A stretch of DNA of 9,466 nt from Candidatus Methanomethylophilus sp. UBA78 (GTDB taxonomy: Archaea > Thermoplasmatota > Thermoplasmata > Methanomassiliicoccales > Methanomethylophilaceae). Positions 1 to 5,294 of the stretch are shown here, one piece after another. Location: contig DARY01000015.1 in NCBI GenBank assembly GCA_002503545.1, positions 1 through 9,466 of the forward strand, given 5' to 3'. Under the pieces are notes generated by a model. That model was not told the origin of the DNA, searched no databases, and worked only from the letters and a program-made list of their open reading frames with translations. The translations under genes and the position numbers were made by a program. Every line of letters starts with the position of its first letter. Position 1 is the stretch's first letter.

Positions 1-264
1 GTCGGATACACCCCCGTGTTCCACGTCCACACCGCCCAGGTTGCCTGCCAGATCGTCGAGATCGTGTCCGCCAACCGCGCCGGAAAGCCCCTGACCGACC
101 TCAGCTTCATCAAGAACGGTGACAACGCGATCGTCAAGGTGAAGCCCACCAAGCCCCTCGTCGTCGAGCCCGCCAAGGACTTCCCGCCTCTCGGAAGGTT
201 CGCCATCCGTGACATGGGACAGACCGTCGCCGCCGGTGTCTGCACCGAAGTCGAGAAGGCTTGA
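1..264 (+). CDS. tuf: Translation elongation factor EF-1alpha (aEF1A), C-terminal fragment
   Basis: The reading frame is open from the first base and encodes the last 87 residues of archaeal EF-1alpha, the GTPase that brings aminoacyl-tRNA to the ribosomal A site. What is visible is the C-terminal beta-barrel (domain III). It runs from GYTPVFHVHTAQVAC through the NGDNAIVKVKPTKPLVVEP stretch to GRFAIRDMGQTVAAGV, all typical of the archaeal/eukaryotic EF-1A family rather than bacterial EF-Tu. The GTPase domain lies upstream, outside the window. The next gene, 67 bases downstream, is S10. This EF-1A then S10 order is the usual end of the archaeal str operon, so co-transcription is likely. The family assignment is very secure; the gene is incomplete only because the window begins inside it. 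Confidence 0.97.
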   Translation, partial: VGYTPVFHVHTAQVACQIVEIVSANRAGKPLTDLSFIKNGDNAIVKVKPTKPLVVEPAKDFPPLGRFAIRDMGQTVAAGVCTEVEKA

Positions 265-282
265 ATCGGCATTTAAAGGGAA

Positions 283-302
283 GGAGGGGGCCATCCCCCT
301 CC
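283..302 (+). other. GC-rich hairpin between EF-1alpha and S10 genes
   Basis: A perfect 8-bp inverted repeat (GGAGGGGG / CCCCCTCC) encloses a 4-base loop, CCAT, 18 bases after the EF-1alpha stop. No T-tract follows, so it does not look like a classical terminator. It could be an attenuating or mRNA-processing structure that lets EF-1alpha and S10 be expressed at different levels. A TTTAAA at 272-277 just upstream could also be a weak internal promoter for S10. Confidence 0.5.
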
Positions 303-331
303 CCCACCCTTTCGATTAAGAGGTAAGTTCA

Positions 332-646
332 ATGTCACAGCGTGCTAGAATCTCTCTCAGCGGCACGGACCCTGCCATGGTAGACAGCGTCTGCAACCAG
401 ATCAAAGGGATCTCCCAGAGAACCGGTGTTGCAATACGCGGACCCGTCCCCCTGCCCACCAAGAAGCTCAAGGTGGCCTGCAGGAAGAGCCCCGACGGGG
501 AAGGCAGCGAGACCTACGACAGGTGGGAGATGCGCATCCACAAGAGGCTTATCGACCTCGATGCGGATGAGCGTGCACTCAGGCAGCTCATGAGGATCCA
601 GGTCCCCGATGGTGTAAACATCGAGATCGTCCTCCGCGGTGCCTGA
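332..646 (+). CDS. rpsJ: 30S ribosomal protein S10 (uS10)
   Basis: This encodes a 104-residue uS10 protein, normal length for archaea. The protein sits in the head of the small ribosomal subunit. Family features are visible throughout: the N-terminal ARISLSGTDPAMVDSVCNQI helix region, the GPVPLPTKKLKVACRKSP segment that precedes the ribosome-penetrating loop, TYDRWEMRIHKRLIDLDA, and the C-terminal QVPDGVNIEIVL strand. The ATG at 332 is preceded by GAGGT (320-324) at suitable spacing, as expected of an internal operon gene with a Shine-Dalgarno site. It follows EF-1alpha in the canonical archaeal order. A possible terminator lies 18 bases after its stop, so S10 appears to be the last gene of the operon. 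Confidence 0.97.
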   Translation: MSQRARISLSGTDPAMVDSVCNQIKGISQRTGVAIRGPVPLPTKKLKVACRKSPDGEGSETYDRWEMRIHKRLIDLDADERALRQLMRIQVPDGVNIEIVLRGA

Positions 647-663
647 TCCCGCCAAACCAGTTC

Positions 664-683
664 AAGGTTCCAACCTTTTCTTC
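664..683 (+). terminator. Probable terminator of the EF-1alpha/S10 operon
   Basis: A small inverted repeat, AAGGTT-CC-AACCTT (664-669 / 672-677), runs directly into a pyrimidine-rich TTTTCTTCT stretch (676-684). Archaeal termination relies mainly on T-rich tracts, so the tract is the stronger part of the signal. It lies just after the S10 stop codon. The rest of the gap up to ilvD (684-855) has no gene that I can support. Confidence 0.5.
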
Positions 684-740
684 TGCCGGGGTCTCCCCCG
701 TTCAGAATCCCACACTGCGCTGCGACAGCGCCATGTAAAT

Positions 741-770
741 TTTTCCACTGCGGCCGTGGTTTTCCACCGC
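741..770 (+). repeat. Imperfect 11-base direct repeat upstream of ilvD
   Basis: TTTTCCACTGC (741-751) and TTTTCCACCGC (760-770) differ at one base and start 19 bases apart. An inverted repeat ATTCCG / CGGAAT (771-776 / 788-793) follows at once. The cluster lies about 70 to 120 bases before the ilvD TATA box and could be a regulator binding region. This is inference from the repetition alone. Confidence 0.3.
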
Positions 771-859
771 ATTCCGCGAACGGGTTCCGGAATCGCCATC
801 CGTTTCTCCTCCCATTTTCGTCATGTGCCGGTACGCATGCCCTGTGCCAGAGGTTAGTG

Positions 860-865
860 TTTAAA
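860..865 (+). promoter_or_regulatory. TATA box of ilvD
   Basis: TTTAAA is centred 26.5 bases before the A of the ilvD ATG. Archaeal transcription normally starts about 25 to 28 bases after the TATA centre, so the message would begin at or beside the start codon. The G-run just before the ATG (880-884) could act as a Shine-Dalgarno site only if transcription began further upstream. Confidence 0.6.
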
Positions 866-888
866 TCATCGAGGCAATAGGGGGACCA

Positions 889-2544
889 ATGTCAGAACTG
901 AGAAGCGAGGTCATAAGGAAGGGCGTCGATGCGGCGCCCGCCAGAAGCTTACTGAGAGCCGACGGTCTGAAGGACGAGGACTTCGACAAGCCGTTCATCG
1001 GCATAGCCGATTCCTGGAACGAGATCGTTCCCGGGCACATACATCTCAACAGCGTCGTGGAGGCCGTCAAGGAGGGCATCCGCGAGGCCGGAGGAGTGCC
1101 CTTCGTGTTCGGAACCCCCGCCGTGTGCGACGGTATCGCCATGGGACATAAGGGGATGAGATACTCCCTGATCTCCAGGGAGGTCATATCGGACTGCTGC
1201 GAGGTCATGGTGGAAGGACACGCCATGGACGGATGGGTCGGGGTCTCCAACTGCGACAAAGTGACCCCCGGCATGCTTATGGCGGCGGGGAGGATGAACG
1301 TCCCCGCCATAATCGTCACCGGCGGCGCCATGGAGGCCGGGAAGCTCAACGGGGAGACGGTCGACTTCCAGTCCGTGTTCGAGGCCATAGGTCAGGTGCA
1401 GGTGGGGAAAGCGGATGAGAACTTCCTCAAGACGGTCGAGTGCGTCGCATGTCCCAGTGCGGGAAGCTGCTCGGGACTCTTCACCGCCAACACGATGGCC
1501 TGCCTCACCGAGACCCTCGGCATGTCCCTCACCGGCTGCGGGACGTCCCTCGCCCTGGACGGGAAGAAGCTCGCGATTGCGAAGGAATCCGGGAAGAAGA
1601 TCGTGGAGCTGGTGAGGAAGGGGATCAGGCCCCGCGATATTGTCAGCGAGCGCTCCTTCCGCAACGCCATCTGCGTGGACATGGCCATCGGAGGTTCCAC
1701 TAACACCGCACTGCACATACCCGCGATATCCAAGGAGTTCGGATGCCCCGTGGACCTCTCCGAATTCGACAGGATCTCCCGGGAGATCCCCCACATAACC
1801 AGCCTCAGACCCGCGGGCGAGTACCACATAAGGGACCTCGACAACGCCGGAGGCGTGCCTGCGATCCTCAAGAGGCTCATAGACCACATCGAGGACGCAC
1901 CCACCGTCAACGGCCGCTCCGTATTGGAGATCGCCAGGGATGCGACCGTGAAGGACGAGAACGTCCTCAGGCCCGTCGACAACCCCTACCACAGACAGGG
2001 CGGAATCGCCATACTCAAGGGGAACATCGCCCCCATGGGCTCCGTCATAAAGCAGGCCGCCGTCAGTCCCAAGATGATGGTCTTCTCCGGGAAGGCCCGG
2101 TGCTTCGACTCCGAGAAGGATGCGACCGATGCGATCAAGTCCGGCAGGATAGTCTCCGGCGATGTGGTGGTCATAAGGTACGAGGGTCCCAAGGGAGCCC
2201 CGGGGATGCCGGAGATGCTCGCCCCCACCAGCATAATCCAGGGGATGGGTCTGGGCGAGTCCGTGGCCCTCATAACGGACGGGAGGTTCTCCGGAGCGAC
2301 CCGCGGCGGTGCGATCGGCCATGTGTCCCCCGAGGCCTACGAGAAGGGCCCCATAGCGGCCCTGCGCGACGGAGACATAATCGACATCGACATCCCCAAC
2401 AGGAAGCTCAACGTGAGGCTCACCGACGAGGAGATAAAGGCCCGTCTGGCCGATGTGAAGGTCGTCGAGCGTCCCGTCACCGGCGTCCAGAAGAAGTACA
2501 GGAAGCTCGTCACCAACGGGGTAAACGGCGCCTACCTGGAATGA
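889..2544 (+). CDS. ilvD: Dihydroxy-acid dehydratase
   Basis: This is a 551-residue IlvD/Edd-family enzyme of full normal length. It dehydrates 2,3-dihydroxy-isovalerate and 2,3-dihydroxy-3-methylvalerate to the 2-keto acids of valine, leucine and isoleucine synthesis, in the cytoplasm. Visible motifs are WNEIVPGHIHL (from residue 43), CDGIAMGHKGM (from 80, with the metal-binding Asp81), SNCDKVTPGM (Cys122), ACPSAGSCSGLFTANTM (Cys194) and GRFSGATRGG (Ser468, the expected catalytic serine). The position that carries a third cluster cysteine in [2Fe-2S] plant and mycobacterial enzymes is Gly49 here, as in E. coli IlvD, which suggests an oxygen-sensitive [4Fe-4S]-type enzyme. The gene stands alone with its own TATA box; no other ilv or leu gene is in the window. 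Long open frames on its complementary strand are composition artefacts. Confidence 0.97.
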   Translation: MSELRSEVIRKGVDAAPARSLLRADGLKDEDFDKPFIGIADSWNEIVPGHIHLNSVVEAVKEGIREAGGVPFVFGTPAVCDGIAMGHKGMRYSLISREVISDCCEVMVEGHAMDGWVGVSNCDKVTPGMLMAAGRMNVPAIIVTGGAMEAGKLNGETVDFQSVFEAIGQVQVGKADENFLKTVECVACPSAGSCSGLFTANTMACLTETLGMSLTGCGTSLALDGKKLAIAKESGKKIVELVRKGIRPRDIVSERSFRNAICVDMAIGGSTNTALHIPAISKEFGCPVDLSEFDRISREIPHITSLRPAGEYHIRDLDNAGGVPAILKRLIDHIEDAPTVNGRSVLEIARDATVKDENVLRPVDNPYHRQGGIAILKGNIAPMGSVIKQAAVSPKMMVFSGKARCFDSEKDATDAIKSGRIVSGDVVVIRYEGPKGAPGMPEMLAPTSIIQGMGLGESVALITDGRFSGATRGGAIGHVSPEAYEKGPIAALRDGDIIDIDIPNRKLNVRLTDEEIKARLADVKVVERPVTGVQKKYRKLVTNGVNGAYLE

Positions 2545-2558
2545 CCGGGCAGGCGATG

Positions 2559-2606
2559 AAAAGTTCCGGTGTCCGTGCCGGCCGCCGAGGCCGGACACGG
2601 GCACCG
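2559..2606 (-). terminator. Strong hairpin terminator between convergent ilvD and chorismate mutase genes
   Basis: The arms 2567-2583 and 2589-2606 pair over 17 base pairs, with one bulged A (2595), one G-T pair and a 5-base loop. The structure starts 4 bases beyond the chorismate mutase stop. On the minus strand it is followed by TTTT (2562-2559), so it best fits minus-strand termination. It may also stop ilvD transcripts, although no T-tract follows on the plus side. Confidence 0.7.
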
Positions 2607-2609
2607 TGT

Positions 2610-3236
2610 TCAAAGGGATCTCAAGATCAGAAGCGCGAGGACCAGTACGGTTATGCCGATCATGAGTCCGCCGAAGATGAAGGTCCTCTTCTTTATCCAT
2701 CTGACCTCGTCGGCGTTCCCGCCGGTCGGCAGGTCCTTGTAACCGAGGTAGAAGCACAGCGCTATGAGCGCCATGGGGGCCGCTGTGAGCAGCATTATGT
2801 TCAGGCCCTTGTCCGGGTCGAGGACGAATCCCGCCACCAGGGAAAGTACCAGAAGGACAGTTACCGACAGTACGCCGGTCACGAGCATCGTCTTCCGGTC
2901 CCCGGCCACGTCGGGTTTCTCCGTTTCCGTTCCGCTATGCTGGGTCTTCGTCACGGAAGCGCCCCCTATCGCTGTCTCCTTCTCTATGGACTCCTTCATT
3001 ATGGTCCTGCAGATCAGTTCAAGGCGGTCCGGATCCATCCCATACTCGGCCGCCAGGTACCTGTACCTGTCCACGACCCTTTTCTCGACGTTCGGATCCC
3101 TGACCTCCATCCCGTGCTCGGCCTTGTAGTGGCCGATCTCCTGTGCCAGGTCGAGTCTCTTCCTGAGGAGTGCTATTATCTCCTTATCGGTCTCGGCGAT
3201 GGCGTTCCTCTTCTCTTCTAGGTATTCGTCGCTCAA
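2610..3236 (-). CDS. aroQ: Chorismate mutase (AroQ class) fused to a three-helix membrane domain
   Basis: The N-terminal ~88 residues match the all-helical AroQ chorismate mutase fold, which rearranges chorismate to prephenate for Phe/Tyr synthesis. Counting from the proposed start, Arg10, Arg27, Lys38, Asp47 and Glu51 fall where the active-site Arg11, Arg28, Lys39, Asp48 and Glu52 of E. coli chorismate mutase lie. Glu87 stands at the Gln88 position; yeast also has Glu there. A polar linker (about 89-115) leads to three hydrophobic segments at about 117-139, 145-166 and 185-205. Enzymes of this class are normally soluble, so the membrane tail is unusual. No ATG precedes the domain. The proposed start is a TTG at 3236 that overlaps the aroC stop (TTGA) and is preceded by GGAGAGGGG, implying translational coupling. 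The protein would have 208 residues. The mutase call is firm; the role of the membrane part is unknown. Confidence 0.88.
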   Translation of the reverse strand: MSDEYLEEKRNAIAETDKEIIALLRKRLDLAQEIGHYKAEHGMEVRDPNVEKRVVDRYRYLAAEYGMDPDRLELICRTIMKESIEKETAIGGASVTKTQHSGTETEKPDVAGDRKTMLVTGVLSVTVLLVLSLVAGFVLDPDKGLNIMLLTAAPMALIALCFYLGYKDLPTGGNADEVRWIKKRTFIFGGLMIGITVLVLALLILRSL

Positions 3237-4294
3237 AGTCCCCTCTCCATCTGGTCCGCCAGGACCAATGCCGTCACGGCCTCGACGACCGCCACGGCCC
3301 TCGGGGCGATGCACGGGTCGTGCCTGCCCTTCACTTCCACCTCGGCATCCTCTCCGGTCCGCAGGTTGACGGTCTCCTGTCTGATACCTATCGACGGCGT
3401 CGGTTTGAATGCGGTACGGAAGACGAGGTCCGCCCCGTCGGACATCCCGCCGACTACGCCGCCCATGTTGTTGGTCTCGGTCACGATCCTCCCGCCGTCC
3501 ATGCGGTAGGCGTCGTTGGATTCGGACCCGCGCATGCGGGTGATTCCGAAGCCCTTCCCGAACTCCACCCCTTTGCAGGCGGGGATGCCGAAAACGGCAT
3601 GTGCCAGCTCTGCATCCAGGCTCTCGAACCATATGCCGCCGAACCCGATGGGGAGACCGGTGACCACGCACTCGACCACCCCTCCCACGCTATCCGCGTC
3701 GTTTCTGGCCGACATGATCAGGTCGGTCATGAGGATGTCGAGTTCGGCACTGCAGGCCCTCGTCGGGAACTTCTCGGAGGCCCTGGCGTCCGAGATGGTT
3801 CTCTCATTCGTATCCTCGATGTCCCCGATCGACCGGCAGAACGCACCTATCTCGATGCCTTCGGACGAAAGCATCTGTCTGGCTATCCCTCCGGCCGCCA
3901 CGAGGGCGGCCGTCATCCTCCCGGAGAACTGTCCTCCGCCCCGGATGTCGAATTTGGGAAGTGCCAGCAGGGCGGGGAGGTCCGCATGTCCCGGGCGCGG
4001 GGTCTCTTCGAAGGGGAGATACTTGGAGCCGTCCTTGTCCTCGTTGGCGATCCTGATGATTATCGCATTTCCGTCCGCCTTGCCGTCCGTGACCCCGCAG
4101 ACGATGTCCACTCTGTCCTCTTCGGTACGGTCCGTACCTATCCCCTTCGACGGTTTGCGCAGGGCCATGTCATGTGCCAGCACCGCCGTGTCTACGGGGG
4201 TCCCCTGGGGGACTCCCTCGAGAACGCAACCTACGCAGGGCCCGTGACTTTTTCCGAACAGGGAGAATCTCAGTCTCTTTCCCAAAGTGTACAT
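3233..4294 (-). CDS. aroC: Chorismate synthase
   Basis: This 353-residue protein converts 5-enolpyruvylshikimate-3-phosphate to chorismate using reduced FMN; it is the last step of the shikimate pathway. Family marks are the N-terminal LRFSLFGKSHG segment, RKPSKGIGTDRTEED, RPGHADL, the central NNMGGVVGGMSDGADLVFRTAFKPTPSI and the C-terminal GRHDPCIAPRAVAVVEAMTA-like segment (here AVTA). The usual GESHG is GKSHG here, and the usual SSARETA-type segment is GGGQFSGRMTA, a variant I associate with clostridial-type enzymes. Of two close ATGs (4300, 4294), 4294 was chosen because it gives the usual short N-terminus and has GTGAT (4303-4299) just upstream. Chorismate mutase follows with overlapping stop/start, so product is handed to the next pathway enzyme from one transcript. 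Confidence 0.95.
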   Translation of the reverse strand: MYTLGKRLRFSLFGKSHGPCVGCVLEGVPQGTPVDTAVLAHDMALRKPSKGIGTDRTEEDRVDIVCGVTDGKADGNAIIIRIANEDKDGSKYLPFEETPRPGHADLPALLALPKFDIRGGGQFSGRMTAALVAAGGIARQMLSSEGIEIGAFCRSIGDIEDTNERTISDARASEKFPTRACSAELDILMTDLIMSARNDADSVGGVVECVVTGLPIGFGGIWFESLDAELAHAVFGIPACKGVEFGKGFGITRMRGSESNDAYRMDGGRIVTETNNMGGVVGGMSDGADLVFRTAFKPTPSIGIRQETVNLRTGEDAEVEVKGRHDPCIAPRAVAVVEAVTALVLADQMERGL

Positions 4295-4348
4295 CAACAT
4301 CACTGCTGAGCCGCGGGGCTCGCATACACACGTACGCATGATTACAAA

Positions 4349-4357
4349 CTATAAAAG
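4349..4357 (-). promoter_or_regulatory. Probable TATA box of aroC
   Basis: On the minus strand the sequence reads CTTTTATAG, with its TTTATA core centred near 4352. Transcription should start near 4326, giving a leader of about 32 bases before the aroC ATG at 4294. The longer in-frame ATG at 4339 would lie upstream of that start site, which argues against it. On the plus strand the same bases read CTATAAAAG and could serve there too. Confidence 0.45.
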
Positions 4358-4408
4358 TCGCTCCCCTGGGTATATGAGGTGCGATGCCGCCGCGGGACTC
4401 ATAGAAAG

Positions 4409-4417
4409 ATATTTATC
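4409..4417 (+). promoter_or_regulatory. Probable TATA box of tRNA-Ala
   Basis: ATATTTATC is centred about 27 bases before 4440, which is the first base of the hairpin preceding the tRNA. The primary transcript would therefore carry a 5' leader of about 25 bases made almost entirely of that hairpin. Confidence 0.5.
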
Positions 4418-4439
4418 CAGTACGTTAATCCTCTTTTCG

Positions 4440-4462
4440 CGAGGCACGGTTGCTGTGCCTCG
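4440..4462 (+). other. Hairpin in the 5' leader of tRNA-Ala
   Basis: CGAGGCAC (4440-4447) and GTGCCTCG (4455-4462) form a perfect 8-bp stem with a 7-base loop, GGTTGCT. It ends two bases before the first base of the mature tRNA. It may help tRNA folding or RNase P processing, or act after cleavage as a small by-product RNA. The pairing is seen directly; the function is inference. Confidence 0.5.
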
Positions 4463-4464
4463 AT

Positions 4465-4537
4465 GGGCAGTTAGATCAGCTGGAAGATCGCCTGCTTTGC
4501 AAGCAGGAGGTCGTGGGTTCAAATCCCACACTGTCCA
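4465..4537 (+). tRNA. tRNA-Ala (anticodon UGC)
   Basis: A complete 73-base cloverleaf is visible. The acceptor stem is GGGCAGT / ACTGTCC and contains the G3-U70 wobble pair that identifies alanine tRNAs. The D stem is GATC / GATC around an AGCTGGAA loop. The anticodon stem CCTGC / GCAGG holds the loop TTTGCAA with anticodon TGC. The variable loop is AGGTC and the T arm is GTGGG-TTCAAAT-CCCAC. The discriminator is A at 4537. The next bases are CTC, so CCA must be added after transcription, as is common in archaea. No intron is present. Confidence 0.97.
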
Positions 4538-4603
4538 CTCCCTCTGTCTGGCACTTCGCTTTTCCTGCCCCAATTTCACGGCACGGGCACCGGTCGGACA
4601 CAA

Positions 4604-5155
4604 TCAGTATTCTATGCCCTTTCTGGCACCTATGCCCTTGTCGAAAGGATGCTTGATGAGTCTCATCTCGGTGACGAGATCGGCGTATTCCTCCAGATCG
4701 GGGGTCATCCCTCTTCCCGTCAGGACGATCTCCACGTTCTCCGGGCGCCTTTCCAGGGAGGCTATGAGCTCTTCCGATGTTATGAGGCCCATGCGCACGG
4801 CGTTGATGCTCTCGTCCAGCACCGCCAGGTCGTATTTGCCGGAACGGATCATCTCCTCAGACCTCCTCAGAGCCGTACGGGCCGCCTCTATGTCGGACTC
4901 GGACGGTTTGCTGGAGACGAAATGATCCAGACCCATCGGTACGAGGGTCACGTCGCCCAGGCGGCCGCAGGCCACCTGTTCGCCGTATCCGTCGGAAGGC
5001 TTGAGGAACTGTACGATGAGTACCCTGAGTCCCCTGCCCGCCGCCCTCATGGCCAATCCGAATGCGGCCGTGGTCTTGCCCTTGCCGTTGCCGGTGTAGA
5101 TGTGCACAAGCCCCAGTTCCTTCCTTATCTCGTCGGTCTCGGTCATATCCGTCAC
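4604..5155 (-). CDS. cobO: Cob(I)yrinic acid a,c-diamide adenosyltransferase
   Basis: This is a 183-residue CobO/BtuR-family protein of normal length. It transfers the adenosyl group of ATP to the cobalt of corrinoids during cobalamin synthesis or salvage. The P-loop TGNGKGKTT lies at residues 21-29. FLKPSDGYGE, the acidic strand YDLAVLDE, ILTGRGMTPDLEEYADLVTEM and the terminal GIGARKGIEY are all typical of the family. No other cobalamin gene is nearby. Methanogens depend on corrinoid methyltransferases, which would explain the need. The start is uncertain between GTG 5155 and ATG 5146. GTG was chosen because a CTTTAAG box is centred 27 bases upstream, predicting a leaderless message; if the ATG is used, AGTGA just upstream could serve as a weak ribosome site. 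Confidence 0.94.
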   Translation of the reverse strand: MTDMTETDEIRKELGLVHIYTGNGKGKTTAAFGLAMRAAGRGLRVLIVQFLKPSDGYGEQVACGRLGDVTLVPMGLDHFVSSKPSESDIEAARTALRRSEEMIRSGKYDLAVLDESINAVRMGLITSEELIASLERRPENVEIVLTGRGMTPDLEEYADLVTEMRLIKHPFDKGIGARKGIEY

Positions 5156-5179
5156 TTGTAAAGTATCCCTCTGCGGGGT

Positions 5180-5186
5180 CTTAAAG
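5180..5186 (-). promoter_or_regulatory. TATA-like box of cobO
   Basis: CTTTAAG on the minus strand is centred about 27 bases before the GTG at 5155. This is the spacing expected for a transcript that begins at the start codon. Confidence 0.45.
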
Positions 5187-5245
5187 TTCTTTACCGACGG
5201 ACATCTGAATCCGGGGGTCTTCGGCGGTGCGGCGGAAAACGCATG

Positions 5246-5287
5246 AAAAAAGATGCCGGCCGAAAGGTCCCGGGCCGTGGGCCCGGG
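5246..5287 (-). terminator. Terminator of alaS
   Basis: CCCGGGCC and GGCCCGGG (plus-strand positions 5269-5276 and 5280-5287) form a perfect 8-bp stem with a 3-base loop, starting 7 bases after the alaS stop. On the minus strand a run of six T's follows at 5251-5246. Hairpin plus T-run on the right strand makes this a convincing terminator. It also separates alaS from the cobO promoter. Confidence 0.75.
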
Positions 5288-5294
5288 GGTGGTT

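Noticed and set aside
639..857. Small plus-strand frame between S10 and ilvD (72 codons)
   Set aside because: It overlaps the S10 end, contains a terminator-like sequence, and has no ribosome site or recognisable motif.
949..2757. Long open frame (602 codons) on the strand opposite ilvD
   Set aside because: It lies fully antisense to a clear IlvD, its translation has low-complexity Gly/Arg/Asp/His composition, and it shows no family motif. High GC content keeps antisense frames open.
1743..3221. Plus-strand frame of 492 codons overlapping ilvD and the mutase gene
   Set aside because: The translation is Arg/Gly/Pro-rich and crosses a strong intergenic hairpin and two real genes on opposite strands.
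4337..4339. ATG at 4339 as the aroC start
   Set aside because: It would add 15 residues not typical of the family and would lie upstream of the predicted transcription start.
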